A stretch of DNA of 64,000 nucleotides, from NCBI GenBank assembly GCA_033549365.1, contig JAWSUF010000001.1, forward strand, positions 310,001 to 374,000, given 5' to 3'. Made by a program: the position numbers and the translations under genes. The notes beneath the pieces were generated by a model. The model saw only the letters and a list, made by a program, of their open reading frames with translations. It had not been told where the DNA came from and searched no databases. The DNA comes from Acidobacteriota bacterium (lineage in GTDB: Bacteria; Acidobacteriota; Aminicenantia; Aminicenantales; Saccharicenantaceae). Below are positions 45,241-56,607 of the stretch, one piece after another (positions within the stretch are counted from its first letter, which is position 1; each line of letters begins with the position of its first letter).

Positions 45241-46068
45241 TTACTTGCTCCTCCGCTTGATGATGAACGCACGGGTCCGCTTGTTCTTGCGGGTCTTGAA
45301 TCCCTTCGTCGGGATGCCGGTCGGGCTGACCGGATGACGGCCCCCCTTGGCCTTGCCTTCACCGCCGCCGTGGGGGTGATCGACGGGGTTCATGGCCGTG
45401 CCCCGAACATGGGGCCGGATGCCCTTCCAACGGTTCCGGCCCGCCTTGCCGATCGAAATGTTCTGGTGATCGATATTTCCGATCTGCCCGACCGTCGCCC
45501 GGCATTCCAGATGGATTTTCCGGATTTCGGAAGAGGGCATGCGGATCTGGGCATAGGACCCTTCCTTGGCCAGAATCTGAGCCCCCGTTCCGGCGGCTTT
45601 GGCCACCTGGCCGCCTTTCCCCTTGCGAAGCTCGATGTTGTGGATGACGGTCCCCAGCGGGATATGGCGCAGAGGCATGGCGTTTCCGGGAAGAACATCC
45701 ACCTGAGTATCGGACGATAGGATGACCTGTCCGGGTTTGACGGTCTGGGGGGCGATAATATAGCGCCTTTCCCCGTCGGCATACTTGATCAGGGCGATAA
45801 AGGCCGAGCGGTTGGGATCGTATTCGATGGTTTCCACGGTTCCCGGGACATCGATCTTGTTGCGCTTGAAATCGATGATTCGGTAGACGCGCTTGTGCCC
45901 GCCGCCCTTGCGCCGGACCGCAACCCGTCCCCTGTTATCGCGCCCTCCGGACTTCTTCAGAGGCTCCAGAAGAGGCTTGTGAGGCTCCCGGGTGGTCAAT
46001 TCTTCATAGGTGTTTCCGGTCCGGTGGCGCAGGCCCGCGGTGATCGGTCTGTATTTCTTGATGCCCAT
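45241..46068 (-). CDS. rplB: 50S ribosomal protein L2
   Basis: 275 residues. The C-terminal [13 protein letters not shown], with the conserved His near the peptidyl-transferase centre, is present, as is the [20 protein letters not shown] shaped OB domain. Two bases after rplW. Confidence 0.98.
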   Translation of the reverse strand: MGIKKYRPITAGLRHRTGNTYEELTTREPHKPLLEPLKKSGGRDNRGRVAVRRKGGGHKRVYRIIDFKRNKIDVPGTVETIEYDPNRSAFIALIKYADGERRYIIAPQTVKPGQVILSSDTQVDVLPGNAMPLRHIPLGTVIHNIELRKGKGGQVAKAAGTGAQILAKEGSYAQIRMPSSEIRKIHLECRATVGQIGNIDHQNISIGKAGRNRWKGIRPHVRGTAMNPVDHPHGGGEGKAKGGRHPVSPTGIPTKGFKTRKNKRTRAFIIKRRSK

Positions 46069-46070
46069 GT

Positions 46071-46373
46071 CTATACCGCCTCTAAGAACTCAATCATTTT
46101 TTCGCCGTCTTTGATCCGGACATAGGCAAGCTTCCAGTCCTTGGTCCGCCCGGTGTTGCGGCCCACCCTTTTCACTTTTCCTGTTCGGCTCTGAGTCCGG
46201 ACCTTGTCGACTTTTGTCTTGAACACATGCTCGACGGCCTTGCGGATTTCGATTTTATTGGCGTCCCGGGGAACCTCGAAACAAAGCTCCCGGTTTTCAT
46301 CCTTGCGGCGCGTGCTCTTCTCCGTAATGACGGGCCTGACGATGATCTGATGGAAATCCTTCTTCACGACCAT
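46071..46373 (-). CDS. rplW: 50S ribosomal protein L23
   Basis: 100 residues from the ATG at 46373, which lies within the last codons of rplD (10-bp overlap) and follows a GGGAG site. [11 protein letters not shown] and [18 protein letters not shown] are standard. L23 is the docking site for trigger factor and SRP. Confidence 0.96.
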   Translation of the reverse strand: MVVKKDFHQIIVRPVITEKSTRRKDENRELCFEVPRDANKIEIRKAVEHVFKTKVDKVRTQSRTGKVKRVGRNTGRTKDWKLAYVRIKDGEKMIEFLEAV

Positions 46374-46984
46374 TTCTCCCGAAGGAACTCGAACGCCCTC
46401 TGGCTGAAAACGAGCCCTGTATGATTGAGAACATCGTAGATATTGATCCGGCCGGGATCGACGGCCTTGACGCCGGGCACATTCCGGACGGCAAGGAACA
46501 GGTTGGTGTTGTCCTGGTTGTCGACCAGGAGGGCCGAAGACAGATTCAGGGCCTTGAGAAGCCGGACGGCATCCCGGGTCTTCGGTTCCTTGAATTCGAG
46601 CGTTTCGACGATCATCAGGTTCTGTTCTTCGAATTTCTGGGTGAGCGCCGACAGCAGGGCGTTGCGCCGGGCTTTTTTTGGCATGGCATAGGAATAGTCC
46701 CGGGGCTGCGGGCCGAAGGTCGTTCCGCCCTTTCTCCACAAGGGAGAGCGATTGCTTCCGGCCCGGGCCCGGCCCGTGCCCTTTTGCCGCCAGGGTTTGC
46801 GGCCGCCGCCGCTGACCATGGCGCGTGTTTTGGTGGCCGCCGTCCCCCGGCGCTGGTTGGCTCTATAATTGACGACGGCTTCATAGATGAGGTGGGTTTT
46901 CACCGGGTAGGAGAAAAGCCCCTCGGGGAGATCGATCTCCCGGGCCGTCCGTCCATCCGTATCGAGAATCGGCAATTTGCTCAT
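46364..46984 (-). CDS. rplD: 50S ribosomal protein L4
   Basis: 206 residues; the long loop that lines the exit tunnel (GGGRKPWRQKGTGRARAGS region, about 53-72) is present without deletions. L4 can regulate the S10 operon in some bacteria. Overlaps rplC by 4 bp. Confidence 0.98.
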   Translation of the reverse strand: MSKLPILDTDGRTAREIDLPEGLFSYPVKTHLIYEAVVNYRANQRRGTAATKTRAMVSGGGRKPWRQKGTGRARAGSNRSPLWRKGGTTFGPQPRDYSYAMPKKARRNALLSALTQKFEEQNLMIVETLEFKEPKTRDAVRLLKALNLSSALLVDNQDNTNLFLAVRNVPGVKAVDPGRINIYDVLNHTGLVFSQRAFEFLREKWS

Positions 46985-47649
46985 GACTCACTCTTTTTCG
47001 GAATTTGGGCGGCGCCGGCGCGGCCGTGTCCTTTCCGGATCATGAGATAAGCGCCCTTGGCACCCGGAACCGCTCCCTTGACGACGAGCAGGTTGTTCTC
47101 CGTATCGGCCTCGAGAACAAGCAGATTCTGAACCGTAACGCGCGCGTTACCCATCTGTCCGGGCATGCGCATGCCTTTGATGACCCGCGAGGGATAAGAG
47201 GACGCGCCGATCGAACCCGGACGCCGGTGGAACATCGATCCGTGGCCGCCGCCGCCGCCCCGGAAATTGTGGCGTTTCATGACTCCGGCAAAGCCCTTGC
47301 CTTTGCTGGTTCCCGTGACGCGAACTTTATCCCCGACGGAAAAAATGTCCACAAGAACCTGGTCTCCTTCCTTGACCTCGTCGGGGCTCGAGCAGGGGAC
47401 CTCCCGGAGATAGCGAAGAACGGGCACTCCGGCCTTTTTAAAATGTCCCAATTCCGGCTTTCGGGGTTTGCGGACGCCCCGGCCGTCGACGAATCCGATC
47501 TGGACGGCGCCGGCGCCGTCCTTTCTGGGAGCCTTTTTCTGGATCACCGTGCACGGCCCGGCCTGGATCACGGTCACGGGATAAACCGTGCCGTCTTCCC
47601 CGAAGACCTGGGTCATGCCGATTTTTCTGCCGATCAGACCTTCCACCAT
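46981..47649 (-). CDS. rplC: 50S ribosomal protein L3
   Basis: 222 residues from the ATG at 47649 (GGGAGGGG 7 nt upstream); a TTG two codons earlier overlaps the rpsJ stop. EGLIGRKIGMTQVF start and the central loop (GSIGASSYPSRVIKGMRMPG) near the peptidyl-transferase centre are normal. Confidence 0.97.
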   Translation of the reverse strand: MVEGLIGRKIGMTQVFGEDGTVYPVTVIQAGPCTVIQKKAPRKDGAGAVQIGFVDGRGVRKPRKPELGHFKKAGVPVLRYLREVPCSSPDEVKEGDQVLVDIFSVGDKVRVTGTSKGKGFAGVMKRHNFRGGGGGHGSMFHRRPGSIGASSYPSRVIKGMRMPGQMGNARVTVQNLLVLEADTENNLLVVKGAVPGAKGAYLMIRKGHGRAGAAQIPKKSES

Positions 47650-47651
47650 GA

Positions 47652-47972
47652 TCAATCCCCTCCCGCCCCGAAGGCCTGGATCTCCACATCAATCCCGGCC
47701 GGCAGGTCGAGTTTCTGCAGCTCTTCGATGGTCTCGTTATTGTATTCGCTGATGTCGATCAGCCTTTTGTGAATCCGCATCTCGAAGTGCTCTCGCGATT
47801 TCTTGTCCACATGAGGAGAACGGAGGACGCAAAAGCGATGCATGCGGGTCGGCAGCGGAATGGGACCGGCGATCCGCGCACCTGTTCTTTTAGCCTTGAT
47901 CACAATGTCCTTGACGGACTGGTCCAGCAGCCGGTGGTCGAAAGATTTCAGTCGGATTCGGATCTTTTCCAT
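47652..47972 (-). CDS. rpsJ: 30S ribosomal protein S10
   Basis: 106 residues; [20 protein letters not shown], the [23 protein letters not shown] loop and LPAGIDVEI are standard. The upstream gap holds a (GA)-rich run, then GAGG at 8 nt from the ATG. S10 also works as NusE in antitermination. Confidence 0.98.
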   Translation of the reverse strand: MEKIRIRLKSFDHRLLDQSVKDIVIKAKRTGARIAGPIPLPTRMHRFCVLRSPHVDKKSREHFEMRIHKRLIDISEYNNETIEELQKLDLPAGIDVEIQAFGAGGD

Positions 47973-48029
47973 GGGACGTTCCTCAGTTCTCTCTCTCTCT
48001 CTTAACGTTTGCCTTCCGGCCGGGGACGG

Positions 48030-49232
48030 TTACTCGATGATCTCAGTGACGGTTCCGGCGCCGACCGTCCGCCCGCCTTCACGGATGGCGAAACGCAGAG
48101 CCTTCTCCATGGCGACGTCGGTGATCAAATGGATCTCGACGTTGACGTTGTCTCCCGGCATGACCATTTCGACCCCGGCGGGAAGCTTGACATCGCCCGT
48201 CACGTCGGTCGTCCGGAAATAAAACTGCGGCCGGTACCCGGCGAAGAACGGCGTGTGCCGTCCGCCTTCTTCCTTGGTCAGAGAATAGATCTCGGCCTTG
48301 AATTTCCGATGGGGCGTGATGGAACCGGGCTTGGACAGGACCTGGCCGCGCTCGACTTCGGTTTTGCCGACACCGCGGAGCAGGCAGCCGATGTTGTCGC
48401 CCGCCTGGGCCTGGTCGAGAAGCTTGCGGAACATTTCGACGCCGGTGCAAACAGCCTTCCGCGTCTCGCCGAAGCCGACGATCTCGATTTCTTCTCCGAC
48501 CTTGACCGTGCCGCGCTCGACGCGGCCGGTAACGACCGTGCCGCGGCCGGTGATCGAAAACACGTCCTCGATGCTCATCAGAAACGGTTTGTCGACTTCA
48601 CGCTCGGGCTCGGGCAGGAAGGAGTCCATCGCTTCAATGAGTTCCCAGATCGGCTTGGCCCCTTCCCCTTCGGGATCGGCCATCGATTTGGTCGCGCTGC
48701 CCCGGATGATCGGGGTGTTGTCGCCCGGGAACTTGTACTTGGACAGAAGCTCTCGGACCTCGAGTTCGACCAGGTCGAGGATCTCGGGGTCGTCCACCAG
48801 GTCGACCTTGTTCATGAAGACGACGATGGCGGGAACATTGACCTGCCGGGCGAGCAGGATGTGCTCGCGGGTCTGAGGCATCGGTCCGTCGGCGGCGGAA
48901 ACCACCAGAACGGCCCCGTCCATCTGGGCCGCGCCCGAAATCATGTTCTTGATGTAGTCGGCGTGCCCGGGACAGTCGATATGGGCGTAGTGGCGGGTTT
49001 CGCTTTCGTACTCGACATGGCTCAGGGCGACCGTCAGAATCTTGGTCGCATCGCGGCGGAACATCTTCGCGTCCGCCTTGGCCACGTCGTCATACGAATG
49101 GGCCTTGGCCAGTCCCTTGGTCGCCAGAACCTTGGTGATCGCCGACGTCAGCGTCGTCTTGCCGTGGTCGATGTGACCGATCGTGCCGACGTTGACGTGG
49201 GGTTTCGTCCTTTCAAATTTTGCCTTTGCCAT
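48030..49232 (-). CDS. tuf: elongation factor Tu, with atypical switch I
   Basis: 400 residues. G1 GHIDHGKT (19-26), DCPGH (86-90) and NKVD (141-144) are canonical, and domains 2 and 3 are normal. The effector loop (switch I) between residues about 41 and 72 is not: the usual APEEKxRGITI block is absent, replaced by a five-residue-longer, Lys/Arg/Ala-rich stretch ending [12 protein letters not shown]. The essential Thr of switch I is probably kept (ILTV against GITI). I checked the codons: the frame is intact and no other frame restores the usual motif. EF-Tu brings aminoacyl-tRNA to the ribosome. 41 bp after fusA; the only tuf gene in the window. Confidence 0.97.
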   Translation of the reverse strand: MAKAKFERTKPHVNVGTIGHIDHGKTTLTSAITKVLATKGLAKAHSYDDVAKADAKMFRRDATKILTVALSHVEYESETRHYAHIDCPGHADYIKNMISGAAQMDGAVLVVSAADGPMPQTREHILLARQVNVPAIVVFMNKVDLVDDPEILDLVELEVRELLSKYKFPGDNTPIIRGSATKSMADPEGEGAKPIWELIEAMDSFLPEPEREVDKPFLMSIEDVFSITGRGTVVTGRVERGTVKVGEEIEIVGFGETRKAVCTGVEMFRKLLDQAQAGDNIGCLLRGVGKTEVERGQVLSKPGSITPHRKFKAEIYSLTKEEGGRHTPFFAGYRPQFYFRTTDVTGDVKLPAGVEMVMPGDNVNVEIHLITDVAMEKALRFAIREGGRTVGAGTVTEIIE

Positions 49233-49273
49233 GTTTCACCTCACTCCTTTCTCTCCCGCCGGAGATTGCTTAA

Positions 49274-51376
49274 TCAATTGTCATACCTTTCAAGGGGAAT
49301 CCGCCCCTCGATTCTTGCAATGACGGCGTCTTGAACGGCGGCCGGAGTTTTTTCGAACCGGACAAACTCCATCGAAAAAACCCCCCGCCCCTGGGTCATG
49401 CTGCGGATGGCCGTGGCATACCCGAACAATTCCGAAAGCGGCACCTGGGCCTTGACCAGCCGCGCGCCGCTGTGAATCTCCATGCCTTCGATCCGGCCTC
49501 GCCGGGCGTTGAGATCCCCGGTGATGTCGCCGAGGTAATTGTCGGGAACGACGATTTCCATTTTCATCAGCGGCTCGAGGATCACCGGGTCCGCTTTCCG
49601 GGCCGCTTCGCGGAAAGCCAGGGACGCCGCGATTTTGAAGGCCAAAGGCGTCGCATCCTCATCGTGGGTGGAACCACCGATAAGGGTAACGCGCACATCC
49701 ACCATGGGAAATCCGGCCAGGATGCCGGCTTCCATGGCTTCGCGCACACCGTTTTCGATCTCGGGAATGAATTCCCTGGGAATCACGCCGCCCTTTGTTC
49801 CATCGGAAAAAGAGAAGCCTCTTCCCCGCTCCATGGGTTCGACGATGATCCGGCAGTGTCCGTACTGGCCTTTTCCCGCGGCCTGGCGGATATATCGGCC
49901 CTCGCCTTCGGACTCCCGGGTCAAGGTCTCCTTGTAGGCAACCTGCGGCTTGCCGAGATTGGCCTTGACTCCGAATTCCCTGGACAACCTGTCCATGAGG
50001 ATTTCCAAATGGAGCTCTCCCATGCCCATGACCAGGTTCTGGCCCGTCATGGGATCCCGGACCAGCCGGAATGTCGGGTCTTCATGGAGAAGACGGGCCA
50101 GAGACTCGGCCAGACGGGTGTGGTCGGCTTTGCTGCGGGGTTCAATGGTCGCCGAAACCACGGGCTCGGGGAAATGAATGGACTCCAGAACGATGGGCTG
50201 ATGCCGCACGCAGAGCGTATCGCCCGTCGAAACGGTCTTCATCGAGGGAACGGCCGCGATGTCCCCGGCATAAATTTCCTTGATTTCTTTTCGCTTGTTG
50301 GCATGCATCTCCAGGAGCCGGGTCAGGCGTTCTTCCTCATCCTTCACGGAATTGTAAAGGCTTCCCCCGACTTTGGTTTTTCCGGAGTAAACTCTGATAA
50401 AAGCCAGGTTCCCGAGGAAGGGATCATTCATGATCTTGAAAACCAGGGCCGAGAACGATTCATTGTCGTCGGCGCGGCGGGCTTCCGGAGCGCCCGTCCT
50501 GGGGTGGACTCCCGTCACGGGAGGGATATCCGCCGGAGAGGGCAGATAATCGACGATGGCGTCGAGGAGAGGATGAACGCCTTTGTTCTTGAATGAAGAA
50601 CCGTAGAGAACGGGAACAAACCTCAGCCCGATCGTCCCTTTTCGGATGGCCGTTTTGATTTCGGCTTCCGAAATGGCTTCGTCGTCGAGATATTTCTGCA
50701 TGATGGTGTCGTCGGTTTCGCTGAGAATCTCAATCATTTCCCGTCGTTTGGTTTCCGCCAGATCCCGGCAACCGTCCGAAACGGCCCGGATTTCAAAATT
50801 CTTGCCGAGAAGGTCTCCTCCCCAATCGATTTCCTTCATGCCCACAAGATCGATGACTCCGCGAAATCCGTCTTCCGCGCCCAGGGGGATCTGAATGGGC
50901 AGAGGATGGGCGGCCACACGCGTCTTGAGCTGTTCGACGGCCCGGGCCGGATCCACTCCGATTCTGTCCATTTTATTGATATACACAATTCTCGGCACTT
51001 TATACTTGTCCGCCTGCCGCCACACGGTCTCGGACTGCGGTTCAACACCGCCGACGCCGCACAGGACGGCGATGGCACCGTCGAGTACTCTCAAGGACCG
51101 CTCGACTTCGGCGGTGAAGTCGACATGACCGGGAGTGTCGATGATATTGATGCGATGGTCGTTCCAATAACAGGCGGTGGCGGCGGAGGTTATGGTGATT
51201 CCGCGTTCCTGCTCCTGGGCCATCCAGTCCATGACCGCCGTACCTTCATCCACTTCTCCCATTTTGTAGGTGATGCCCGAGAAAAACAGGATGCGCTCCG
51301 TTGTGGTGGTCTTCCCCGCATCGATATGAGCCATGATGCCTATGTTTCTGACTCTTTCGATGGGGTCCTGTCGCAT
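49274..51376 (-). CDS. fusA: elongation factor G
   Basis: 700 residues, five domains. [15 protein letters not shown] (P-loop), RGITITSAA (switch I), DTPGHVDF and NKMDRIG are intact in the G domain; domain IV (about 480-600) holds the [10 protein letters not shown] region that enters the decoding site. It translocates tRNA and mRNA. Some G-domain-2 residues ([15 protein letters not shown]) differ from the common AAVVGLKDTTTGDTL. Between rpsG and tuf, the str operon order. Confidence 0.98.
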   Translation of the reverse strand: MRQDPIERVRNIGIMAHIDAGKTTTTERILFFSGITYKMGEVDEGTAVMDWMAQEQERGITITSAATACYWNDHRINIIDTPGHVDFTAEVERSLRVLDGAIAVLCGVGGVEPQSETVWRQADKYKVPRIVYINKMDRIGVDPARAVEQLKTRVAAHPLPIQIPLGAEDGFRGVIDLVGMKEIDWGGDLLGKNFEIRAVSDGCRDLAETKRREMIEILSETDDTIMQKYLDDEAISEAEIKTAIRKGTIGLRFVPVLYGSSFKNKGVHPLLDAIVDYLPSPADIPPVTGVHPRTGAPEARRADDNESFSALVFKIMNDPFLGNLAFIRVYSGKTKVGGSLYNSVKDEEERLTRLLEMHANKRKEIKEIYAGDIAAVPSMKTVSTGDTLCVRHQPIVLESIHFPEPVVSATIEPRSKADHTRLAESLARLLHEDPTFRLVRDPMTGQNLVMGMGELHLEILMDRLSREFGVKANLGKPQVAYKETLTRESEGEGRYIRQAAGKGQYGHCRIIVEPMERGRGFSFSDGTKGGVIPREFIPEIENGVREAMEAGILAGFPMVDVRVTLIGGSTHDEDATPLAFKIAASLAFREAARKADPVILEPLMKMEIVVPDNYLGDITGDLNARRGRIEGMEIHSGARLVKAQVPLSELFGYATAIRSMTQGRGVFSMEFVRFEKTPAAVQDAVIARIEGRIPLERYDN

Positions 51377-51430
51377 GATGTTTTCGCTTCACTCTCAGGG
51401 CTGTCAAATTCTTGAAACTCCGTACAGAGA

Positions 51431-51901
51431 TTACCATTTGTAATGGGCGAACGCCCTGTTGGATTCGGCCATTTTGTGGGTGTCTTCGCGCTTTTTGACG
51501 GCGCCGCCCCTGTTGTTCATGGCATCGATGATCTCCGCAGACAGTTTCTCCTCCATACTTTTTCCGCCTCTCTCCTTCGCATAACGAAGAATCCAGCGGA
51601 TTCCCAGCCCCACCGAACGCCCCTGGGGGACTTCAATGGGAACCTGATAATTGGCGCCGCCGACGCGGCGCGACTTGGTCTCAAGGAGAGGGCGCACATT
51701 CTCCAGGGCTTTTTCAAGGCCCTTGAGAGGATCTTCCTTGGTTTTTTGTTTGACGATGTCCATCGTCCTGTAAAAAACGCCCTCGGCAACGCTCTTTTTC
51801 CCTTTCTTGAGGAACAGATTGACAAACTTGGCCACAAGGGTGCTGTTGTAGAAAGGATCCGGGGGGATCTTTTTCTTTTTGACGATTCCTCTCCTCGGCA
51901 T
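51431..51901 (-). CDS. rpsG: 30S ribosomal protein S7
   Basis: 156 residues; MPRRGIVKKKKIPPDPFYNS start, SRRVGGANYQVPIEV hairpin and the KREDTHKMAESNRAFAHYKW tail are standard. Usual autoregulator of the str operon. 54 bp before fusA. Confidence 0.98.
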   Translation of the reverse strand: MPRRGIVKKKKIPPDPFYNSTLVAKFVNLFLKKGKKSVAEGVFYRTMDIVKQKTKEDPLKGLEKALENVRPLLETKSRRVGGANYQVPIEVPQGRSVGLGIRWILRYAKERGGKSMEEKLSAEIIDAMNNRGGAVKKREDTHKMAESNRAFAHYKW

Positions 51902-51922
51902 GATCGCTCTCCTCGGCGTTCC

Positions 51923-52312
51923 TTACTTGGCGGCCTTCTTTTCCTTGGGTTTCTTGGCACCGTACATGGAACGGCTTCTCTGCCTGTTCTGCACACCCTC
52001 GCAATCCAGCGTCCCCCGAACGATATGATACCGGACTCCCGGGAGATCCTTGACGCGGCCGCCGCGAACAAGAACGATGGAGTGTTCCTGGAGGTTATGC
52101 CCGACGCCGGGGATATATCCGGTCACTTCGATATTGTTGGACAATCTCACCCGGGCGACTTTTCTCATGGCGGAATTGGGCTTTTTCGGCGTCGTTGTAA
52201 AAACGCGCGTACAAACGCCCCGTTTTTGCGGGCAGGAAGCCAGAGCGGGAGCCTTGCTCTTGGCTTTTTTGAGCGTCCGGCCCTTTCTCACAAGTTGATT
52301 CACAGTCGGCAA
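51923..52312 (-). CDS. rpsL: 30S ribosomal protein S12
   Basis: 129 residues from a TTG start at 52312: only this start gives the standard [12 protein letters not shown] opening, and GAGGAG lies 8 nt upstream. [19 protein letters not shown] and [17 protein letters not shown] keep both lysines associated with streptomycin sensitivity. First gene of the str operon, with a strong promoter upstream. Confidence 0.97.
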   Translation of the reverse strand: MPTVNQLVRKGRTLKKAKSKAPALASCPQKRGVCTRVFTTTPKKPNSAMRKVARVRLSNNIEVTGYIPGVGHNLQEHSIVLVRGGRVKDLPGVRYHIVRGTLDCEGVQNRQRSRSMYGAKKPKEKKAAK

Positions 52313-52383
52313 AACACCATCTCCTCTTTGGAAAACGCTTTGTTATTCATCTTCGGGAAGACTCTCCCGCGACGAATGTTGCG

Positions 52384-52412
52384 AGTGTAGCAAAATTGGT
52401 CTTTCATGTCAA
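52384..52412 (-). promoter_or_regulatory. promoter TTGACA-17-TACACT of the str-S10-spc-alpha run
   Basis: Perfect -35, -10 with two mismatches, 17-bp spacer, on the minus strand in the 116-bp gap between rpoC and rpsL. It is the only consensus promoter I find in the ribosomal part of the window. Confidence 0.75.
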
Positions 52413-52428
52413 GAAATTTCAGGATATT

Positions 52429-55400
52429 TCAACCGCTTACGAGATCCTCATCCACCAGGGAAACATCGGGTTCCTCAGCTTCCACCACTTTCTCGACATG
52501 AGGGACATCCTCCTCCCGAAGTTCCACGTTCCGATAGAACCGCGAACCCGTTCCGGCCGGAATAAGGCGGCCCATGATGATATTCTCCTTAAGCCTCCGC
52601 AAATGATCCACTTTGCCGTAGAGGCTGGCTTCCGTCAGAACCCGGGTGGTTTCCTGGAACGAGGCGGCCGCAATGAAGCTTTCGGTACTCAGGGCGCTCT
52701 TGGTGATGCCCAGGAGCAGCGGCCGGGCCTTGGCCGGTCGGCCTCCCTTGCGCATGATTTTTTCGTTTTCCGCCTGGAAAACATATTTGTCGATCTGTTC
52801 GTCCACCAGAAAATCGGTGTCTCCGACCTCCTCGACTTTGACCCAACGCAGCATCTGCCGGACAATCACCTCGATATGCTTGTCGTTGATGGTGACGCCC
52901 TGAAGGCGGTAAACGGCCTGGACTTCCCGAAGAAGATACTCGGCCAGCTCCTTCTCGCCCAGGACCCGCAGAATATCGTGAGGATTGACGGATCCGTCCA
53001 TGAGGGCGGTCCCCGCCTTGATCCTTTCGCCTTCGGCCACGCTGAGGTGGGATCCTTTGGGAATGAGATACTCCTTCTCCCCTCCCCGGTCGTTGTGGAC
53101 GGTGATTTTCCGGTGACCCCGGACAAGCCCGCCGATGGAGACGGCTCCGTCGATCTCCGAAATGACGGCCGGGGTTTTCGGCCGGCGGGCTTCGAACAGT
53201 TCCTCGGCTCTCGGCAGCCCTCCGGTGATATCCTTGGTTCGGGCGACTTCACGCGGAATCTTGGCCAGAACGTCGCCGGCAAAGACTTTTTTGGCGTCCT
53301 TGACTTCCAAATTGGCGCCCGACGGCAGATAATATTTCTTCAGAATGACGGGTTCGCCCTTGTCGTCCGTTTTCTTATCATCGAGAATCTCAACCTGGGG
53401 CTGAAGTTTTTCGTCCTTGGGATCGATGATGACCTGGGTGATCAGTCCGGTAAATTCGTCCTGGACCTCTTCCATGCTGATGCCGAGGACGACATCACGG
53501 AATCGAATCCGGCCCGTTTCTTCAGTCAAAATGAAGTTGCTGAAGGGATCCCATTCGGCAAATCCCTGTCGGGCCTTGATCTCCTGTCCGTCGCGGATAA
53601 GAACCTTGGCGCCGTACGGCACCTGATAGTGTTCGATCTCACGGCCCCGGTGGTCGAGAACGGCAATGTTGGCGTTCCGATTGACGACGACGAGGGTGCC
53701 GTCTTTATTGGCGACGGACTTGAGGTTGGTGAACTTGATGATGCCGTCGGTGCCCGCTTCGAGCATCGACCGTTCGGCGCCGCGCATGGCGATTCCGCCG
53801 ACGTGGAACGTCCGCATGGTCAGCTGCGTTCCCGGTTCTCCGATGGACTGGGCCCCGACGATGCCCACCGCTTCGCCGAGTTCGACCATTCGCCCGGTGG
53901 CCATGTTGCGGCCGTAACAGAGCTGGCAGACACCCTTCTTGGATTCGCAGGTCAGAATCGAGCGGATTTTGACGCGCTCGAGACCGAGGTTCTGGAGTTC
54001 GCCGGCGATGGTTTCGGTGATTTCCTCGTTCATTTCGACGATGGGCATGCTGGTGTCGGGGTGAAGAATGCGCTCGAGAGAAATCCGGCCGACGACGCGG
54101 TCGATGAACGGCTCGATGATCTCGCCGTTTTCGACGATCGCGGTGACGTTGGAGCCCTTGAGGGTTCCGCAGTCATGCTCATCGACGATGACTTCCTGGG
54201 CGACGTCGACAAGCTTTCGGGTGAGATACCCCGAATTGGCCGTCTTCAAGGCGGTGTCGGCCAGACCTTTGCGGGCGCCGTGGGTCGAGATGAAGTATTG
54301 AAGCACGTTCAGGCCTTCTCTCAGGTTGGAAACAATGGGCGTTTCTATGATTTCACCCGAGGGCTTGCTCATGAGACCCCGCATGCCGGCCAACTGGCGA
54401 ATCTGCTGTTTGTTGCCCCGGGACCCTGAATCGGCCATAACGAACAGCGGATTGAGCCCGCCGCCCTCAAGACTCATGCGCTTCATTTCCTCGATCATCG
54501 CATTCGAAATGTTGTCGGTGACCGTTCCCCAGATCTCCACGATCCGGTTGAACCGCTCGCCCGATGAGATCGTGCCTTCCCGGTAAAGGTTTTCGATGTC
54601 CCGGACTTCCCCGTAGGCTTTGTCCACGAGTTCATATTTTGTCTTGGGAATGACGAAATCGTCGATCCCCAGGGAAAACCCGGCCAGGGTGGCATGGGTA
54701 AAGCCCAGTTCCTTGAGGGCATCCAACATTTCGACCGTGGCCGGCAATCCGGACTTGAGATAGGCGAAGAAAACCAGATTTTCGAGTCCCTTCTTCCGCA
54801 GAACGGCGTTGATGAACGGCAATCCCTTGGGAATAATGGAGTTGAAGATGATGCGGCCCGGAGTTGTCTCAATGAGTTCTTTTTTCATCTCCGTAACCGG
54901 ACAATTCATCACGGCCTGGTCGTCGTAGTAACTGACCAAATTCATGAACGGACCGCTGAAACGGACCTTGATCCGGCTCTGAAGCCCGACCTGACCGCTT
55001 TCCATGGCCAGAAGCGCCTCGTCGAAGGAAGAGAATATCCTCCCCTCCCCTTTTTGCCCCTTCATCTCCCAAGTGAGGTAATAGCAGCCGAGAACCATGT
55101 CCTGGCTGGGAATGGTCAGCGGCCGCCCGTTGGCCGGGGAGAGGATGTTGTGCGTCGAAAGCATGAGTGTCTGGGCCTCGATCTGGGCCTCAACCGAAAG
55201 GGGAACATGGACGGCCATCTGGTCGCCGTCGAAATCCGCGTTAAAGGCGGCGCAGACCAGGGGATGGATCTGAATGGCCTTGCCCTCCACAAGAATGGGC
55301 TCGAAAGCCTGGATGCCCAGGCGATGGAGCGTGGGAGCCCGGTTCAGGAGAATGGGGTGTTCGTTGACGACTTCCTCAAGGAAATCCCAGACTTCGGGCC

Positions 55401-56607
55401 TTTCCTGCTCGTGCCACTCCCGGGCAATCTTGACGCTCGGGACCAGGCCTTCTTTTTCCAATTTATTGAAAATAAAAGGCTTAAAGAGCTCAAGCGCCAT
55501 TTTTTTGGGCAGACCGCACTGATTGAGTTTGAGTTCCGGACCGACGACAATGACCGATCGTCCCGAATAGTCGACCCGTTTGCCCAACAGGTTCTGGCGG
55601 AACCGGCCCTGCTTGCCCCGGAGAGATTCGCTCAGCGACTTGAGCGGCCGGCGATTGGCCCCGAGATGGACCCGGCCTCTCTTCCCGTTATCGAAAAGAG
55701 CGTCCACGGCCTCCTGCAGCATCCGTTTTTCGTTCCGGATGATGAGTTCGGGCGCCTTGAGCTCGATGAGCTTCTTGAGACGGTTGTTCCGGTTGATGAC
55801 GCGGCGATACAGGTCGTTCAGGTCCGATGTCGCAAAACGGCCGCCGTCGAGCCGGACAAGAGGCCTGAGGTCGGGTGGGATGACCGGAATGACATCCAGC
55901 ACCATCCACTCCGGACGGTTGCCCGATTTTTTAAGCGCCTTGAAAATGCGGAGACGCTTCGAGTATCGGAGTTTTCTCTGCTGGGACGTCTCTTTTTTCA
56001 TCAAACGCCTGAGACGGTCCGCCTCCTTGGCGATGTTGATTTTCTGAAGCAGCGTCTTGACCGCTTCGGCGCCGATGGACACCGTGAAGGCGTCGCCGTA
56101 TTTTTCCTGGGCTTCCTTGAACTCCTCCTCGGTGAGGAGCTGCTTTTCCTTCAGTCCCGACTCTCCGGGATCGAGAACGATATAGGATTCGAAATACAGG
56201 ACTTTTTCCAGGTCCTTGATCGAAAGATCCAGGACAAGGCCGATCCGGCTCGGAGGACTTTTAAAAAACCAGATGTGGGCAACCGGGGAGGCCAACTGGA
56301 TGTGGCCCATGCGTTCGCGGCGAACCTTGGACTTCGTGACCTCGACGCCGCATCTTTCGCAGATGATGCCCCGGTACTTCATTCTCTTGTATTTTCCGCA
56401 GAGGCATTCGAAATCGTTGATGGGCCCGAAGGTTTTGGCGCAGAACAGCCCGTCCTTTTCCGGCTTGAAGGTCCGGTAGTTGATGGTTTCAGGCTTGGTC
56501 ACTTCCCCCCAGGACCAGCCTTTGATCTTTTCCGCTGAAGCGATACTGATCTTGACCTGGTCGAATTCGATTTTGGGCCTTCCGCCCAGCTGTGGCCTGG
56601 CTTCCAT
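52429..56607 (-). CDS. rpoC: RNA polymerase beta' subunit
   Basis: 1392 residues from the ATG at 56607 (shares one base with the rpoB stop; AAAGGAG upstream). The first zinc site is C68, C70, C83, C86; the catalytic NADFDGD triad of Asp is near residue 460; the bridge helix ([20 protein letters not shown]) and second zinc site ([11 protein letters not shown]) are normal. It forms the catalytic clamp with beta. Confidence 0.98.
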   Translation of the reverse strand: MEARPQLGGRPKIEFDQVKISIASAEKIKGWSWGEVTKPETINYRTFKPEKDGLFCAKTFGPINDFECLCGKYKRMKYRGIICERCGVEVTKSKVRRERMGHIQLASPVAHIWFFKSPPSRIGLVLDLSIKDLEKVLYFESYIVLDPGESGLKEKQLLTEEEFKEAQEKYGDAFTVSIGAEAVKTLLQKINIAKEADRLRRLMKKETSQQRKLRYSKRLRIFKALKKSGNRPEWMVLDVIPVIPPDLRPLVRLDGGRFATSDLNDLYRRVINRNNRLKKLIELKAPELIIRNEKRMLQEAVDALFDNGKRGRVHLGANRRPLKSLSESLRGKQGRFRQNLLGKRVDYSGRSVIVVGPELKLNQCGLPKKMALELFKPFIFNKLEKEGLVPSVKIAREWHEQERPEVWDFLEEVVNEHPILLNRAPTLHRLGIQAFEPILVEGKAIQIHPLVCAAFNADFDGDQMAVHVPLSVEAQIEAQTLMLSTHNILSPANGRPLTIPSQDMVLGCYYLTWEMKGQKGEGRIFSSFDEALLAMESGQVGLQSRIKVRFSGPFMNLVSYYDDQAVMNCPVTEMKKELIETTPGRIIFNSIIPKGLPFINAVLRKKGLENLVFFAYLKSGLPATVEMLDALKELGFTHATLAGFSLGIDDFVIPKTKYELVDKAYGEVRDIENLYREGTISSGERFNRIVEIWGTVTDNISNAMIEEMKRMSLEGGGLNPLFVMADSGSRGNKQQIRQLAGMRGLMSKPSGEIIETPIVSNLREGLNVLQYFISTHGARKGLADTALKTANSGYLTRKLVDVAQEVIVDEHDCGTLKGSNVTAIVENGEIIEPFIDRVVGRISLERILHPDTSMPIVEMNEEITETIAGELQNLGLERVKIRSILTCESKKGVCQLCYGRNMATGRMVELGEAVGIVGAQSIGEPGTQLTMRTFHVGGIAMRGAERSMLEAGTDGIIKFTNLKSVANKDGTLVVVNRNANIAVLDHRGREIEHYQVPYGAKVLIRDGQEIKARQGFAEWDPFSNFILTEETGRIRFRDVVLGISMEEVQDEFTGLITQVIIDPKDEKLQPQVEILDDKKTDDKGEPVILKKYYLPSGANLEVKDAKKVFAGDVLAKIPREVARTKDITGGLPRAEELFEARRPKTPAVISEIDGAVSIGGLVRGHRKITVHNDRGGEKEYLIPKGSHLSVAEGERIKAGTALMDGSVNPHDILRVLGEKELAEYLLREVQAVYRLQGVTINDKHIEVIVRQMLRWVKVEEVGDTDFLVDEQIDKYVFQAENEKIMRKGGRPAKARPLLLGITKSALSTESFIAAASFQETTRVLTEASLYGKVDHLRRLKENIIMGRLIPAGTGSRFYRNVELREEDVPHVEKVVEAEEPDVSLVDEDLVSG

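Noticed and set aside
47985-48004. CT/GA microsatellite between rpsJ and tuf as a phase-variation tract
   Set aside because: It is short, lies outside coding sequence and promoters, and on the minus strand simply forms a purine-rich stretch ahead of the rpsJ ribosome site.
49020-49112. Frameshift or sequencing error as the cause of the odd EF-Tu switch I
   Set aside because: I translated the neighbouring frames; none gives PEEKARGITI, and the sequence on both sides stays in frame with conserved residues.
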